Shown here: positions 1-11,053 of the stretch, in pieces
Layout of the letters: every line of letters begins with the position of its first letter
Numbering within the stretch: position 1 is the first letter of the stretch
Source of the DNA: Sesamum alatum
Lineage: Eukaryota > Streptophyta > Magnoliopsida > Lamiales > Pedaliaceae
NCBI GenBank assembly: GCA_034509735.1
Contig: JACGWO010000008.1
Coordinates: 13,217,864 to 13,281,863, forward strand
Length of the DNA: 64,000 bases
Reading direction: 5' to 3'
Notes under the pieces: generated by a model
Seen by the model: only the letters and a program-made list of their open reading frames with translations
What the model was told of the DNA's origin: nothing
Database searches by the model: none
Made by a program: the position numbers and the translations under genes

Positions 1-102
1 CATTCCTTCCTTCTCCACTAACGATTAAATACAAACATAAACCAAATGAGGAGTAGTCTGACAAGTGCCCTACCAATTGTCCTCATTCTTTTGATTCTAA
101 CA
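1..102 (-). repeat. 3' LTR, partial, of the chromovirus
   Basis: On the minus strand it begins TGTTAG at position 102, just after a purine-rich tract (minus strand AGAGGACAAAATC) that would prime plus-strand synthesis. It matches 4925-5026 base for base apart from two substitutions. The remaining ~93 bp lie left of the window. Confidence 0.8.
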
Positions 103-182
103 GATTTTGTCCTCTAGCTAAATATATATATATATAAAGCTTAACTAGAGTATTTCTTCCTTAGCCAATATTATGCAGTCAG

Positions 183-3100
183 CTAATGGTAATATTCTTT
201 CAACCACTCAGGTTTTTGGGCTGCTCGTTTGGACTGACGGAGCACTGGGCTGGAATGTAGAATTTCCTGTGCAGCAACATTTGGCCCAAGTGGTGTAGTT
301 GGCGGTCCATCAAGAATTAGGCCCATATCATCACCCGACCCATCAAAAAGGACCTTGCCCTCAAGGTCAAAATCAGGACAGGTTGCACGGATATCCTCCA
401 CGGAGGCCCAAGTGGCCTCATCCTTGTCTTGGCCTAACCAATGGATCAGAACTTGGGAACGGGGGCCCATCGAGGAATCAGTAGTGTGACGACCAAGCAC
501 AGAAAGGGGGCGAGCAGATGGAGTTGGGCCTAGGGCGTCCGATGGGAGTTCGCTGGGAGTCGTTGGCGGCACGCTGTGGAAAGGTTTCAACAGTGACGCG
601 TGAAAGACGGGATGAACGCGAGAGCCTCTGGTAGCTCCAATTCGTAGGCGACGGCGCTGATTCGGCAGCGGATGCGAAAGGGGCCAAAGTATCGCTTGGC
701 CAATTTTTTGGGAGGGACGGCGGTGCATGGAGATTTGGCGGTACGACTGGAGGCGAAAAAGGACCCAGGCACCGACGACGAAGGTCCGATCCAGGCGATG
801 CTGATCGGCGACCTGTTTCATTCTAAGTCTGGTGCGCGACAGGTGATACCGAGCCATGGCGAGGGTGTCCTGGCGAAGACGAAGGGTATCATCGACCGAA
901 GCAACAACAGAGGAGTCTGACACATATGAAGAGATGGACGGCGAACGTACAGAACCTGAAACGGCGTTGTACCGATGGAGGAATGGAGGGTGGTGTTATA
1001 CCAGTATTCGGCAAGGTGTAAAAAACGAGAACACAGGCGAGGTTCATCACTCACAAAGCACCGGAGGTAAGTCTCAAGCACCCTATTGAGAATCTCCGTC
1101 TGGCCGTCGGTCTGGGGGTGGTAAGTGCTGTTGTAAGCCAATGTTGTGCCACTCAAGCGGAAGATTTCCTGCTAGAATTTGCTTAGAAACAGGGAGTCGC
1201 GGTCGCTCACAATGGTCTTCGGGATGCCATGAAGACGAAAGATCTCGACGGAGAAAACGGAGGCGAGAGAAACTGCAGTGGATTTTGCAGGAAGGGCCAC
1301 AAAATGAGCCAACTTGGATAAGCGATCGACCACTACCCAGATGACTGTCTTACCCCCTGAATTTGGCAGGTGAGTGATAAAATCCATACTAATATCTTCC
1401 CAAACTATGTGCAGAATAGGTAACGGTTGAAGGGTGCCAAATGGTTTTTGTGTTGAGTATTTGTTATGTTGACAGATAAAGCACTGTCGGATGAAGTCTT
1501 TAACATCGCGGAGCATGTTAGGCCAGTAAAGCAACCAAGCGAGAAATAGTCCCTTGAACACCAGAGTGTCCCCCCAAGGGCGAGGAGTGGAATTCGAGCA
1601 TGAGGGAAGGCCATAAAGCAGTCTGCTCAGGTATGAATAAACGATTGTTATAACGAACCACTCCCAGTTGGGACGCAAATGTCAATGAGCTGTGGGGACT
1701 GTTTTGTAGGTGCTCGACGAGGGAGTGGCTAGCGGGGTGATTGACATAGAATTCCTGCAACTGAAGGAGAATGGAAGGAGTGGCCGTCGAGATAGCCGAA
1801 AATAGAAAGAGTGTAGTAGCTGAATGCCGAGACAGTGTATCGGCCACGGAGTTGCTGCGGCCAGGAGTGTAGAAAATGTCAAAATCAAAGTCGAGAAGCT
1901 TCGCGAGCCATTTATGTTGTGCCGGGGTTTAAATTGTCTGGCTGAGAAGGCCCTTGAGGCTTTTCTGATCGGTATAGATGTGAAAGCGACGACCTAAAAG
2001 GTAATGCCGCCATTTCCGAACAGCCTCAGTAATAGCATACATTTCCCTGTCGTATGCCGATGCCGATGCCGATGCCGTTTGCATGGAATTACTCATTTTT
2101 TACTGAAAAATGCGACAGGGTGCTGCTGTTGAGACAAAACCGCACCAACCGCCACCTGAGAAGCATCGGTGGTGACCTTAAATGGTAAAGAGAAGTCGGG
2201 CAACCGCAGGACAGACACTATGAGCATGGCAGTTTTGAGGGCCTGGAAGGCCGAGTCCGCCGCTGGTGTCCAACGGAAGGATTGACTCTTGAGGAGGTCA
2301 GTCAAGGGGGCTGCAATGGTGGCATAATGGCGGACGAAACGACGATAATACCCCGTGAGGCCAAGGAAGCCCCGAAGAGCCGAAACGGAAGCCGGGGTTG
2401 GCCAATCCGTCATAGCCTGAAGCTTGGCCGAGTCAGCGACGAGGCCAACGATAGAGATAATATGGCCCAAGTATTCCACCGAAGCGACCCCAAAACTGCA
2501 TTTAGTGAGCTTGACGGCGAAGCTGTGATCAATTAACACCTGGAGGACTGTACGAAGGTGAGATAAATGGGTAGGCCGATCAACACTGTAAATTAATATA
2601 TCATCGAAAAAAACCAATACAAAATGACGAAGCAAGGGTCTGAAAATCGCGTTCATGACGGCCTGAAATGTTGCAGGTGCTTTGGATAACCCGAAGGGCA
2701 TGACCAAAAATTCAAAATGGCCATCGACAGTGTGAAACGCTGTTTTATGCATGTAATCCGGGGAGACACGAATCTAGTGGTAACCAGCCTGGAGGTCCAA
2801 CTTGGAGAAAACCGTAGCACCATGAAGCTCGTCAAGAAGTTCATCGACGGTGGGGATCGGAAAATGATCCTTGACGGTGATTGCATTCAAGGCCCTATAG
2901 TCAACGCAGAACCGCCAAGTGCCGTCTTTCTTTCAGACCAGCAGAACAGGGGATGAAAAAGCGCTCGTGGAGGGCCGAATGATGCCCTCGTGTAACATGT
3001 CAGTAATCATTGCAGCCATGATTTCTTTGTGGGCGTGAGGGTAACGGTATGGTTTGATGTTTACTGGTGTGTGGTGGGGAAGTAGGTGCATGTGATGATC

Positions 3101-3800
3101 TTGTGGTCGTGGGGGAAGAAGGCCGTGTGGAATTTAAAAAAAGGGGCTGAAAATCAGAGAGTAGTGAGAGGATATTTGGATGAGTGTTAAGTTGTAGAAT
3201 GGGCAGTAGGTGGGGAATGGGGAAGGGGCTGGACGGAGAGGAGATAGACAGAAGCAAGAGAATCAGTATGTATGAAACGAGTAAATTGTGAAAAAGAGGC
3301 ATATTGGGGACTGATGGCGGGATTGCCGGAGAGAGTGACAGAGTACCTGCGTGGTAGAATTGCATGGAAGGGACCGAGAAATCAAAGAGAAACGGCCCAA
3401 GTGTGCTGAGCCATTGAGCACCCAGGACAACGTCGGCACCGTGGATTGGGAGAATGTAAAAGGGAATGGAGAATCTGTGCCCTTGGAGGCTAATAGGGAC
3501 CACCGAAAAGAACCCTGAGCGGTGAAGGGTTTCACCGTTGCCAACCACAACAGTAAAAAGGGCCAATGGAGTAATGGACAACCCCAAGAATGCAACCGTG
3601 CGCCTTTGGATGATATTGTGGGAGCTTCCCGAGTCGATCAACACTGTTACCGAATGCTCAAATATTAAACCTCGTAAGCAAAGGGTACGAGGCATGGAAG
3701 ACCCTGAAGCTACAGTGGGGGATAACTGGAAGTGAATGCGACCCGAAGGGGGATCATTGTGCAGAAAAGTGGACGAGGGGCAGGGGCGGAAATTCAGCAT
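183..3800 (-). pseudogene. Broken Ty3/gypsy pol (PR-RT-RH-IN-chromodomain)
   Basis: Pieces in order on the minus strand: aspartic protease (motif LIDSGSSHNII near 3640), RT (FFDDILIYS near 2600, a variant of YVDD), RNase H (TTDASQVAVGAVLS near 2130), integrase with zinc-binding region (GGHSGVQ, CFICQHNK, 1750-1470) and catalytic core (DFITHLP, VVDRLSKLAH; YHPQTDGQTE near 1110), then a chromodomain-like tail (VLIHWLGQDKDEATW near 460). Breaks seen: stop codons at 2933-2935 and 2774-2776 in RT, 1929-1931 in RNase H and 1172-1174 in the integrase core. Frameshifts lie in the A7 run 3136-3142 and the T6 run 2096-2101, and near 3760, 1540 and 925. A four-fold ATGCCG repeat at 2054-2077 adds Ala-Ser pairs inside RNase H. 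Not functional as written. Confidence 0.88.
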
Positions 3801-4776
3801 CGAAATTCAGATTGGGCTCCTCCGGGGGAACGGGCGGAGGGTCCTCGACAAGCAAGTGAAGGAATTGCTTGGACTTACACTTGTGGCCCGGGCGAAACTT
3901 GTCATCACAGTTAAAACACAACCCACATGAGCGGCGCTCGTGGAGCTCCGCCGGGGAAAGACGACGGATGGGAAGTGGTGAGGGTAGCGGTGGAGCCGGA
4001 AGCAGGGCAGGCGAAGGGGTCGGAGTAGGGGCCCGGAAGGGCTGAGCAACACGACGAGCATCGGCAAGCTTAGTCTCAATGAGTTTGGCCAGGCCCATAG
4101 ACTGGCTGATTGATGACGGCCGTAAAATAGCCAATTCACGCTGGATGTCAAGCCGGAGAGCCGAAAGGAAACAGTTGAGAATGGACTCGGGGGAAAGGCC
4201 AACGACTCGGTTGCAGAGGCGCTCAAACTCAACCTGGAGATCAGCCAAAGAGCCTCGCTGACGAAGCTTAAAAAGGGCAGCCTCATGATTGTCGTACGAA
4301 AACGGCCTAAAGCGGAGTTCGAGGGAGCGGACAAATGCATCCCAAGAAGAAAGTTGTCGATTGTTGTACATCCATTTAAACCAACTGAGGGCATCTCCCG
4401 TCATGTAGAAATAGACCCAATCAAGGCATTGCTCATGCAACACTTGATAAAAGGAGAAAAAATTTTCAGCTTGGAACACCCAATCCAAAGGGTTGTTGCC
4501 GTCAAACGATTGCATATGCAATTTGGGTGGTTTGACAGAGGGGGGCGGAGGGAGCTGAGGCTGGAAGGTAGGTGGTGGAGGAGATGGAGTAAGCTGAAAG
4601 GGAGGAGGTGGTGTTGAGGAGGAAGGGGTATTAGAGGTGTGGTGCTGTAAAGCAGTGACGACGGCTACCAAGGACTCTTGTTTATGTTCCATGGAAGACT
4701 GCTTCTCGGTCAGGCGGTCCAAAGACATGTGTATGTCAACCACCCATTCAGTGAGGGCAAGAATGGCTTCCTCCAA
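3754..4776 (-). CDS. Ty3/gypsy Gag, 340 aa
   Basis: An open frame encoding the capsid/nucleocapsid protein of the element, which packages retrotransposon RNA in cytoplasmic particles. The N-terminus is a short coiled region followed by a proline-rich stretch (residues ~50-85). The retrotransposon Gag core follows (W-V-F-Q-A-E-N-F-F, then F-V-R-S-L-E-L-R-F-R, residues ~100-200). A zinc knuckle lies near the C-terminus (C-F-N-C, later H-K-C, ~residue 295). In related elements Gag and Pol are one frame; here the frame closes at 3754 while protease continues in another frame from ~3800, so a frameshift separates them. The start codon at 4776 lies ~55 bp inside the 5' LTR end. Confidence 0.85.
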   Translation of the reverse strand: MEEAILALTEWVVDIHMSLDRLTEKQSSMEHKQESLVAVVTALQHHTSNTPSSSTPPPPFQLTPSPPPPTFQPQLPPPPSVKPPKLHMQSFDGNNPLDWVFQAENFFSFYQVLHEQCLDWVYFYMTGDALSWFKWMYNNRQLSSWDAFVRSLELRFRPFSYDNHEAALFKLRQRGSLADLQVEFERLCNRVVGLSPESILNCFLSALRLDIQRELAILRPSSISQSMGLAKLIETKLADARRVAQPFRAPTPTPSPALLPAPPLPSPLPIRRLSPAELHERRSCGLCFNCDDKFRPGHKCKSKQFLHLLVEDPPPVPPEEPNLNFDAEFPPLPLVHFSAQ

Positions 4777-4831
4777 AGCTTAGGTCGAATTGGGAGGCAT
4801 GGTAAGAAGGATGAAAGCACCAGTTGATACG

Positions 4832-5026
4832 TGAATGGGTTAGGTTTCTTCCAATTCGAGCTGGAAGAGTGCTCCAGAAAACAAGAAGGAAGAAGACAGA
4901 TTTATGAGGTAATAATTTTCTGATCATTCCTTCCTTCTCCACTAACCATTAAATACAAACATAAACCAAATGAGGAGTATTCTGACAAGTGCCCTACCAA
5001 TTGTCCTCATTCTTTTGATTCTAACA
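4832..5026 (-). repeat. 5' LTR of the chromovirus (~195 bp)
   Basis: Minus strand TGTTAG at 5026 to ...ATTCA at 4832. Just inside, the minus strand reads GTATCAACTGGTGC, a poor match to the usual initiator-Met primer site, so the inner boundary is approximate. The outer edge is fixed by comparison with the left copy. Confidence 0.65.
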
Positions 5027-5253
5027 GATTTTGTCCTCTAGCTAAATATATATATAAAGCTTAACTAGAGTATTTCTTGCTTAGCCAATATTATGCAGCT
5101 AGCTAATGGTAATATTCTTTCAACCACTCAGGTTTCTGGGCTGCTTGTTTGGACTGACGGAGCACCGGGCTGGAATGTAGAATTTCCTATGCAGCAGCAT
5201 TTGGCCCAAGCGGTATAGTTGGCGGTCCATAAAGAATTAGGCCCATATCATCC
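5027..5253 (-). repeat. Fragment of a second chromovirus copy (pol end, 3' UTR, PPT)
   Basis: Aligns with 103-334 (last ~50 codons of pol, stop, short 3' UTR and polypurine tract) with scattered substitutions. Similarity ends abruptly near 5250, where unrelated sequence begins. It lies outside the 5' LTR, as expected for the downstream end of a tandem neighbour that shared the LTR. Confidence 0.8.
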
Positions 5254-5363
5254 TCATCGTCTAATAATGACAATAACTCCATTTACTATTTCTTTTGCTC
5301 TCAAATTTGTAGAAGATCCATGTCCCCTTCCTCTTATGTTAGTAGTAGCTAGCTTGAATCACT

Positions 5364-6140
5364 TTAGAAGCCTGAGTGATAGTTTGAGTTACTTGAAAAC
5401 TTACTCCAGAAGCTTGAGATGCATGAATCACTATTATGTATAGTATTATGACATAAAACATAATAAACTAAACTTACACATGAATTCTCCCTTGGAGCCT
5501 TTTTGCAACCCCTTTTATTGTGGTCTATTTCACCATAATTAGCGCATGACATAACTCTTCATCTTCTTGTGACATTTGTTCCATTCCTTGCAAATGCATG
5601 TATGTTTATTCAAGACAACCACAAATGTTCTTAAGCCCCTTGATATTTCCCAAATGCCTCTCCTTGCATAAAATGCCTCAAACTCAAAGTGCATTATCTT
5701 TAACTTCGTTCAGTTTCTCAACAATTATAGGCCAGGCATTGCTATTATAACTTGCAATTTTTTCTTTCTGAACCTGCACATCAATTATCTCATCAAATTC
5801 TCGAACACTGTCAAAATAGTTTGTTTTCTTGCTTCTTTGATGAAGTTTTTATAAGATTCACATAAGATGTTACTTAACAACTCACATTTGGACCTTGAGG
5901 ACATCATGTGCTTACACCATAAGTCAGGAGGGATTTTTTGCCAACCAGTTTTAAGCTTCTTGATCAATTCTTTATATTTTTTTTCATGTTTTATTTAAAT
6001 TCGCCCTCTAAAAATAAAGTTGCAGTAACCTACAACAAATCTATTAGTGCTTTGTGTTTAAATTTGAGCTTGAAATTGGCATATAAATGCCTTACACAAA
6101 AACTATCTTCTCTTGTAAGCATTAATTCCTGAAATATTTC
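5364..6140 (-). pseudogene. MULE transposase relic, C-terminal part
   Basis: Decayed coding sequence on the minus strand resembling the C-terminal half of plant Mutator-like transposases. Visible pieces are REDSFCVRHLYANFK near 6100, then LWCKHMMSSRSKCELL and NFIKEARKQTILTVFENL (5967-5785), then a ruined zinc knuckle SCANYGEIDHNKRGC near 5540 in which the second cysteine is now tyrosine. Several stops and frame changes separate the pieces. No terminal repeats could be assigned to it. Confidence 0.65.
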
Positions 6141-6504
6141 GACCAACCCTTTTGTCTATAACCCTCAAAGAATCCCTTTCTTTTAGCATTATATAACATA
6201 AAAAAGCCTTTGAAAAGTTGGATTTCTATAAACTAGTGGTCCTAAAGTTTTAGGAACGTTGTAGAAGCTGGATTCTTCTCAAGAGTTTTCATGCAAAACA
6301 CTCTCAGTTGATAGTATTGTTCTTTGAAATTACCTCGTATTTTTGTCCAGTGCCTTTCCTTTTGCTCTGTATAATTATTGTCTATTTGAATAAATCTTCA
6401 CATCTCTTTTTACCAACTCTTTGAATGTTTTGAGGCTCATTTATGAATGTTTGTAGATATTTGTTAGACAAGAAACTTGAATTGCATATTTGTTCTTAAA
6501 TTCT
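6141..6504. other. No gene seen
   Basis: AT-rich DNA with no open frame of note and no recognised repeat; it may hold further decayed MULE sequence. Confidence 0.4.
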
Positions 6505-6760
6505 TTGGGGCAATTGTTGCATTTGTCTCACATTTAGTTTTATTTATTTAATTTTTTCTCAACTTTGGTCCCAAACAGTATTTTCCGTTAAATTATTAAT
6601 GGAGCCGTTAACAGTGGTAGAGTCTTGCCTTAATAACAGACTTGACGGTTTCATTAGCAATTTGACGGAAAATGTTGTTTAGGACCAAATTTGAGAAAAA
6701 AAATTAAACAAATAGGACTAAATGTGAGACAAATGCAATAAATGAGACCAAATTAAAAAA
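6505..6760. mobile_element. Short inverted-repeat element (MITE)
   Basis: The left end (GCATTTGTCTCACATTTAG, from ~6520) recurs inverted near 6720-6745. Matching arms of roughly 90 bp include TTTTCCGTTAAATT and its complement. There is no coding capacity. No convincing target duplication was found, so superfamily and exact ends are unclear. Confidence 0.65.
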
Positions 6761-6965
6761 GACCATAAGATATGAGAGCAAAAAAGCGATTTTTCCGCAA
6801 CATCCTCTTGATTCGCAAATTGCCCATTATAATGAGTTGTAAAACTAAATAAATCGGACATAGTTGCTTGCGAAATACAGAAAAAGCTATATAAATACTA
6901 TAATATGATATAGGGACCACCAGTGTGCAAATAATGAGTGATAGGACTACATGAGTTTAATTAAA

Positions 6966-7407
6966 TGGTTAAACGCATTTTTAGTCCTGTAACTAGGGTC
7001 ATTCAGCGTTTTCGTCCTTTAATTTTTTAGTATAGCATTTTGATCTTGTATATTTTTTGTTTTCGCAATTTTAGCCCTTTTGTTCGCCGGTGGAGGAAGG
7101 GTGAACTCCGGCGAAAGAAAGGACCAAAATTGCGAAAATTAAAATGATACAGGACCAAAATACTACCCGAAGAAGTTAAAGGATAAAAATGCTTGCAGAA
7201 ATAAGTTAATAGGAACAAAAGCCTCAATTTTAAAATATCACGTGAGAGGCACATGTATTTTTCCGGCGATAATGGTGAATTCCGGCGGAAAAAAAGAACT
7301 AAAATTACAAAAATTGAAAATATGAAGGACCAAAATGCTACTCTAAAATGTTAGAGGATGAAAACGCCAAATAACCTAAGTTACGGGACCAAAAATACAT
7401 TTTAGCC
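6966..7407. mobile_element. Mutator-type MITE with 9-bp TSD
   Basis: Terminal inverted repeats of ~55 bp (left GGTTAAACGCATTTTTAGTC; the right end is its near complement). They are flanked by the 9-bp direct repeat TTAATTAAA at 6957-6965 and 7408-7416. A 9-bp duplication with long TIRs is the Mutator-superfamily signature. The interior has two GCCGG-containing segments facing each other and no gene. Confidence 0.8.
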
Positions 7408-7416
7408 TTAATTAAA

Positions 7417-8047
7417 AGATAACAAACAAGATCGTACAAATTATCAATACAATAGACAAGAATATTATAAAGTTGCAAGTAGGTTCACTTTGTTCATCTA
7501 AATGCAACAAATACCTCACGAACCTAGGTCAAAAAGACATTCTTTTTAAATTGTTAAAAGAGCATTGTCCAAGCTATTAACATATCTAACATATTTTTAG
7601 TTTGATATTTCATCAACTAATTAAGAAATGGGACCAACAAATAACCCAAAATTGAAAACTTTGAGCTTTTAACCTTCCATAAAAATCAAAGATTGTATAT
7701 TATTTCACCTGTTGAACAACCATTATCTAAGAATAATCTACCATTATCTAGTGATAATACTACTTCAGTTTAAAGCTAAAAGTAATCCCAAATTTTAGGG
7801 TTTTAAATATAGAAAAGAAAAAAAAAACCTATCCAATTCAAACTCATAAGTACTTGCACAGATGCTTGAACTCAAATTCCTTCTTCTCACAAACTCAGTA
7901 TTTTTCTACCATAAAACTCTTCAAACTCTTTGGGGAAAAAGGGTGGGCATTGTTGTTGCTTTGGTGGGAAGAGAGAACTAAAAGAGTAAAATTGACGACA
8001 AATCCTTTTCTCTACCAACAAGTGCTGAAGGGCAGATTCATAATAAT
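7417..8047. other. No gene seen
   Basis: AT-rich sequence up to the copia insertion. One short open frame (7854-8084, +) runs into the LTR and has no recognisable domain. The last bases (8043-8047, ATAAT) are the target duplication of the copia element. Confidence 0.5.
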
Positions 8048-8595
8048 TGTAGGAAAAATAAAGCATATATGTGAAGCACATTAACACATATTGCACATAA
8101 TCGATTTCAGGGATTACCTCAATGCTATGGTATGTCAACACGCAGCGGAATTAACTTTATGACACCCGGATCTTCGTGGCTCGCCTACAAGCTTTTCCAA
8201 AATCTCTTGGATCTGCAAAGTACGCCCCACAAATTCATGTATCTCCTAGCACGTCCCTTCTCTTCCTTGTCACGATCGTCCTTCTCTCGCTCCACGTAGA
8301 TTGCTACTAGAGCTACCGACCAGAGTTTACACGCCTTAAACCCCCGGAGACTTTTGGTGATACTCCGAGAGAGAACAGAGAGAGAATTTAGCGAGAGGCT
8401 TTGGGAGAGAGTACTTCGAATAATAATTGTGTTTTTCATTCCATAGGAGCACCCTATTTATAGGTGTACAAGAGAGGAGTCCAACCCTAATACAAACTGT
8501 AGGGGACTACAGACTCTTCACACAAGAGGAGTCCTCCCTAACCAGGAGTTTCGGGAGACTTCAAACTCTTTGTGAAATATGGATGATTTTTAATA
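8048..8595 (-). repeat. 3' LTR of copia element 1 (548 bp)
   Basis: The outer end on the plus strand is TGTAGG; the inner end is next to a purine tract (minus strand GAGTGGGAGA). Its 5' terminus on the minus strand appears to be TATTA rather than the usual TG, although an AAT repeat at the other copy makes the exact base ambiguous. Confidence 0.92.
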
Positions 8596-9392
8596 TCTCC
8601 CACTCATACATATTTGACATAGCCTCTCCAATCCAATAATATCTCATCTCCCATCCCCTCTTTCATACGGGGAGTAAGGCGTGCGACCAAGCGAGAAAAG
8701 GTAAAACATGAGGAGAGTTATATTAAGTTATCACCAATACTAACATAACTCATCAACTCCAAAGAAACTCGCTGTGTACCCCAAACCTCGTGGACACACT
8801 TGATCAAGCATCTCTAGATCCCTCAACAAGTAGAGCATGCTTGACCCTCTCAGATATGCTTCTACGTTCATGACTAGTCAGACATATTCCGACTAAGTAG
8901 CCCGGGCTATGAACAATAGAACATAAGTGCGTCACTAACTTGGTTCTTCCTCGGCCTCTCACATCAATCAGTTTGGCCTTGACAGCTTTCCTAGACATGC
9001 TCCGACAGACCGTATCACTCGTGGCCATTGGAAAGCATGCTAAAGTAGCATCATCAAGCTTACGCCTCATGACATGGTCCTGAGTCCCAAAGGGTACAAG
9101 GGATTGTATGGGCTCACACAGTGACGAAGCAGGGACCTATTCAGTCACTCCCCATAGTGGGTCGTCTTAACGCACATGTAGTATGATTACATGCTGTGAT
9201 GGAGCTCCCACTCAACTTGGGCATGTCACTGCTCTTAACATCACATGAACCTGAGTTCAGTCGCTATCCAAGCGCCTGACCTGCGTATCACCAGACAGTT
9301 ACCCTCTTGATATCTTCTGGCGGTTCGCACGTTCAGCTGTAAACAGGCTTTTATGAAGTTTGGACATACTTCATAGTCGATCACGCATGATC
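8596..9392 (-). other. 3' untranslated region of copia element 1
   Basis: About 800 bp between the end of the RNase H frame and the 3' LTR, ending in a polypurine tract. An 88-codon open frame on the minus strand (9070-8804) shows no recognised domain and is probably fortuitous. Confidence 0.6.
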
Positions 9393-11009
9393 TCATCCTA
9401 GCTCTTTACGCAAAGGTTTAGTAAAAGGATCTGCTATCATATCAGTAGTAGGAATATGCCTGAGAACCACTTGGTTTTGCGCAATGCTATCACGAATGAA
9501 GTGGTATCTGGTATCTATATGCTTAGTCCTCCCATGATACTTGGGGTCCTTCGCATATGCTACGGCGGCTGTGTTATCACAATAGATTACAACAGCATCA
9601 TCAACGTGCGCCGAAATGCGCAGACTTTTGAGGAATCTCCTCAACCAGATAGCCTCTTGGACCGCTGATGTACAAGCCACATATTCTGCTTCCATGGTGG
9701 ACAAAGAGATGCAGGCTTGTTTCTTGCTGCACCAAGTGATAGCAGCACCTCCTAACAAGAATGCATATCCCGATGTGGATTTGCGTTCATCTCTGTCCGC
9801 TGATCCATCAGCATCACAGTATCCAACCAGCTTTAAACTTCCCCCGTGGTAGGTCAAAGCCAGATCACTTGTTCCTTTTAGATATCTGAGTATCCTCTTG
9901 ACCGCTACCCAGTGGTCGGGTCCAGGATTACTTTGATACCTGCTCACCATTCCAACTGCAAAGCACAGGTCTGGTCGAGTACACATCATAGCGTACATCA
10001 AACTTCCTACAGCGCTAGCATATGGAACCTTAGCCATACGTTTCTTCTCTTCTTCTGTCTTAGGGCATAATTCTCTGCTAAGAACACAACTTTTGTCCAT
10101 GGGTGTGTCAACAGGATTAGCATTGTGCATACGAAACCGCTCTATGATCCTTTTGATATAAGTCTCTTGAGACAAGCTCAAAAGTTTCCTAGAGCGATCT
10201 CGGTGTATCTTAACACCAAGTATGTACTCAGCTTCTCCCATGTCCTTCATCTCAAATGTTGAGGACAACCACTTCTGAGTGGCGACAATCATTTCCATGT
10301 CATTTCCTGCCAACAAAATGTCGTCCACGTACAGTGAAAGAATCAGAAATTTCTTTACACTTCTTTTGACATACACACAGTGGTCCTCCTCAACCATCGT
10401 GAAGCCTATCGAGGTGATAGCTCGATGAAATCGATAGTACCACTGCCTGGATGATTGTTTCAGGCCATAAATGGAACGTTTTAAGCGGCACACTTTGCCT
10501 TCACATCCCATTTCCTGAAAACCTTTAGGTTGATCCATGTAGATCTCCTCATCCAGTTCTCCATTGAGAAATGCTGTCTTTACATCCATCTGGAACAATT
10601 CCAGATCTAGGTGGGCGACAATGGCTAGGAGTAGGCGAACAGAGGCAAATCTCACCACTGGGGAGAACGTCTCTTCATAATCTACACCCTCTCGTTGGGT
10701 ATAACCCTTCGCCACTAATCGAGCTTTCAATTTGTCGATGCTTCCATCTGCCTTACGTTTGACCTTTAGAACCCACTTGTTCCCAATGGTCTTACGCCCA
10801 GCTGGAAGATCAACTAGCTCCCAAACATTGTTCTTAGCCATGGAGCACATCTCTTCTTCCATTGCAGCTATCCACTCTTTTGCATTCGGTGAAGTCACAG
10901 CTTCTTCGTAAGTAGCTGGTTCATCCACATCTACAGAAGCACATACAAAGGCTTCCCCCTCGATCTCATATCGACGACGGGGTATTCCTCCTCTTCTACT
11001 TCTTCGCAT
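9393..11009 (-). CDS. copia reverse transcriptase-RNase H, 538 aa
   Basis: The C-terminal part of the Pol polyprotein, which copies element RNA into DNA. The RT domain begins near residue 50 (NNVWELVDLPAG), contains KARLVAKGYTQREGVDYEET and FQMDVKTAFLNG, and carries the catalytic box YVDDILLAGND near residue 230. RNase H follows (YCDADGSADRDERKSTSGY, later STMEAEYVA and TKHIDTRYHFIRD), ending with the typical DPFTKPL. The frame is open upstream of the first Met to about 11085, where a frameshift separates it from the integrase frame. All key residues are present, and the frame is intact over 1.6 kb, in keeping with the element's youth. Confidence 0.93.
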   Translation of the reverse strand: MRRSRRGGIPRRRYEIEGEAFVCASVDVDEPATYEEAVTSPNAKEWIAAMEEEMCSMAKNNVWELVDLPAGRKTIGNKWVLKVKRKADGSIDKLKARLVAKGYTQREGVDYEETFSPVVRFASVRLLLAIVAHLDLELFQMDVKTAFLNGELDEEIYMDQPKGFQEMGCEGKVCRLKRSIYGLKQSSRQWYYRFHRAITSIGFTMVEEDHCVYVKRSVKKFLILSLYVDDILLAGNDMEMIVATQKWLSSTFEMKDMGEAEYILGVKIHRDRSRKLLSLSQETYIKRIIERFRMHNANPVDTPMDKSCVLSRELCPKTEEEKKRMAKVPYASAVGSLMYAMMCTRPDLCFAVGMVSRYQSNPGPDHWVAVKRILRYLKGTSDLALTYHGGSLKLVGYCDADGSADRDERKSTSGYAFLLGGAAITWCSKKQACISLSTMEAEYVACTSAVQEAIWLRRFLKSLRISAHVDDAVVIYCDNTAAVAYAKDPKYHGRTKHIDTRYHFIRDSIAQNQVVLRHIPTTDMIADPFTKPLRKELG

Positions 11010-11053
11010 CTGTGGATTTTGAGAGTTCTGTTCCTCTAGCGAACAACTCCCAC

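Larger units (their letters stand above)
1..5253 (-). mobile_element. Ty3/gypsy chromovirus with LTR-sharing second copy fragment
   Basis: An LTR retrotransposon read on the minus strand, ordered gag, protease, reverse transcriptase, RNase H, integrase, chromodomain-like tail. The 3' LTR (1-102) is cut by the window edge; its right-hand counterpart is 4832-5026. Short LTRs, a compact body and the C-terminal chromodomain-like segment suggest a Reina-type chromovirus (inference). The two visible LTR stretches align over 102 bp with two differences, so the insertion is fairly young, yet pol carries several stops and frameshifts. Beyond the right LTR, 5027-5253 repeats the end of pol seen at 103-334, so a second tandem copy once shared this LTR. 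Confidence 0.9.

Noticed and set aside
8804..9070. 88-codon frame on the minus strand in copia 1
   Set aside because: Inside the 3' UTR of the element, no known domain; chance frame is likely.
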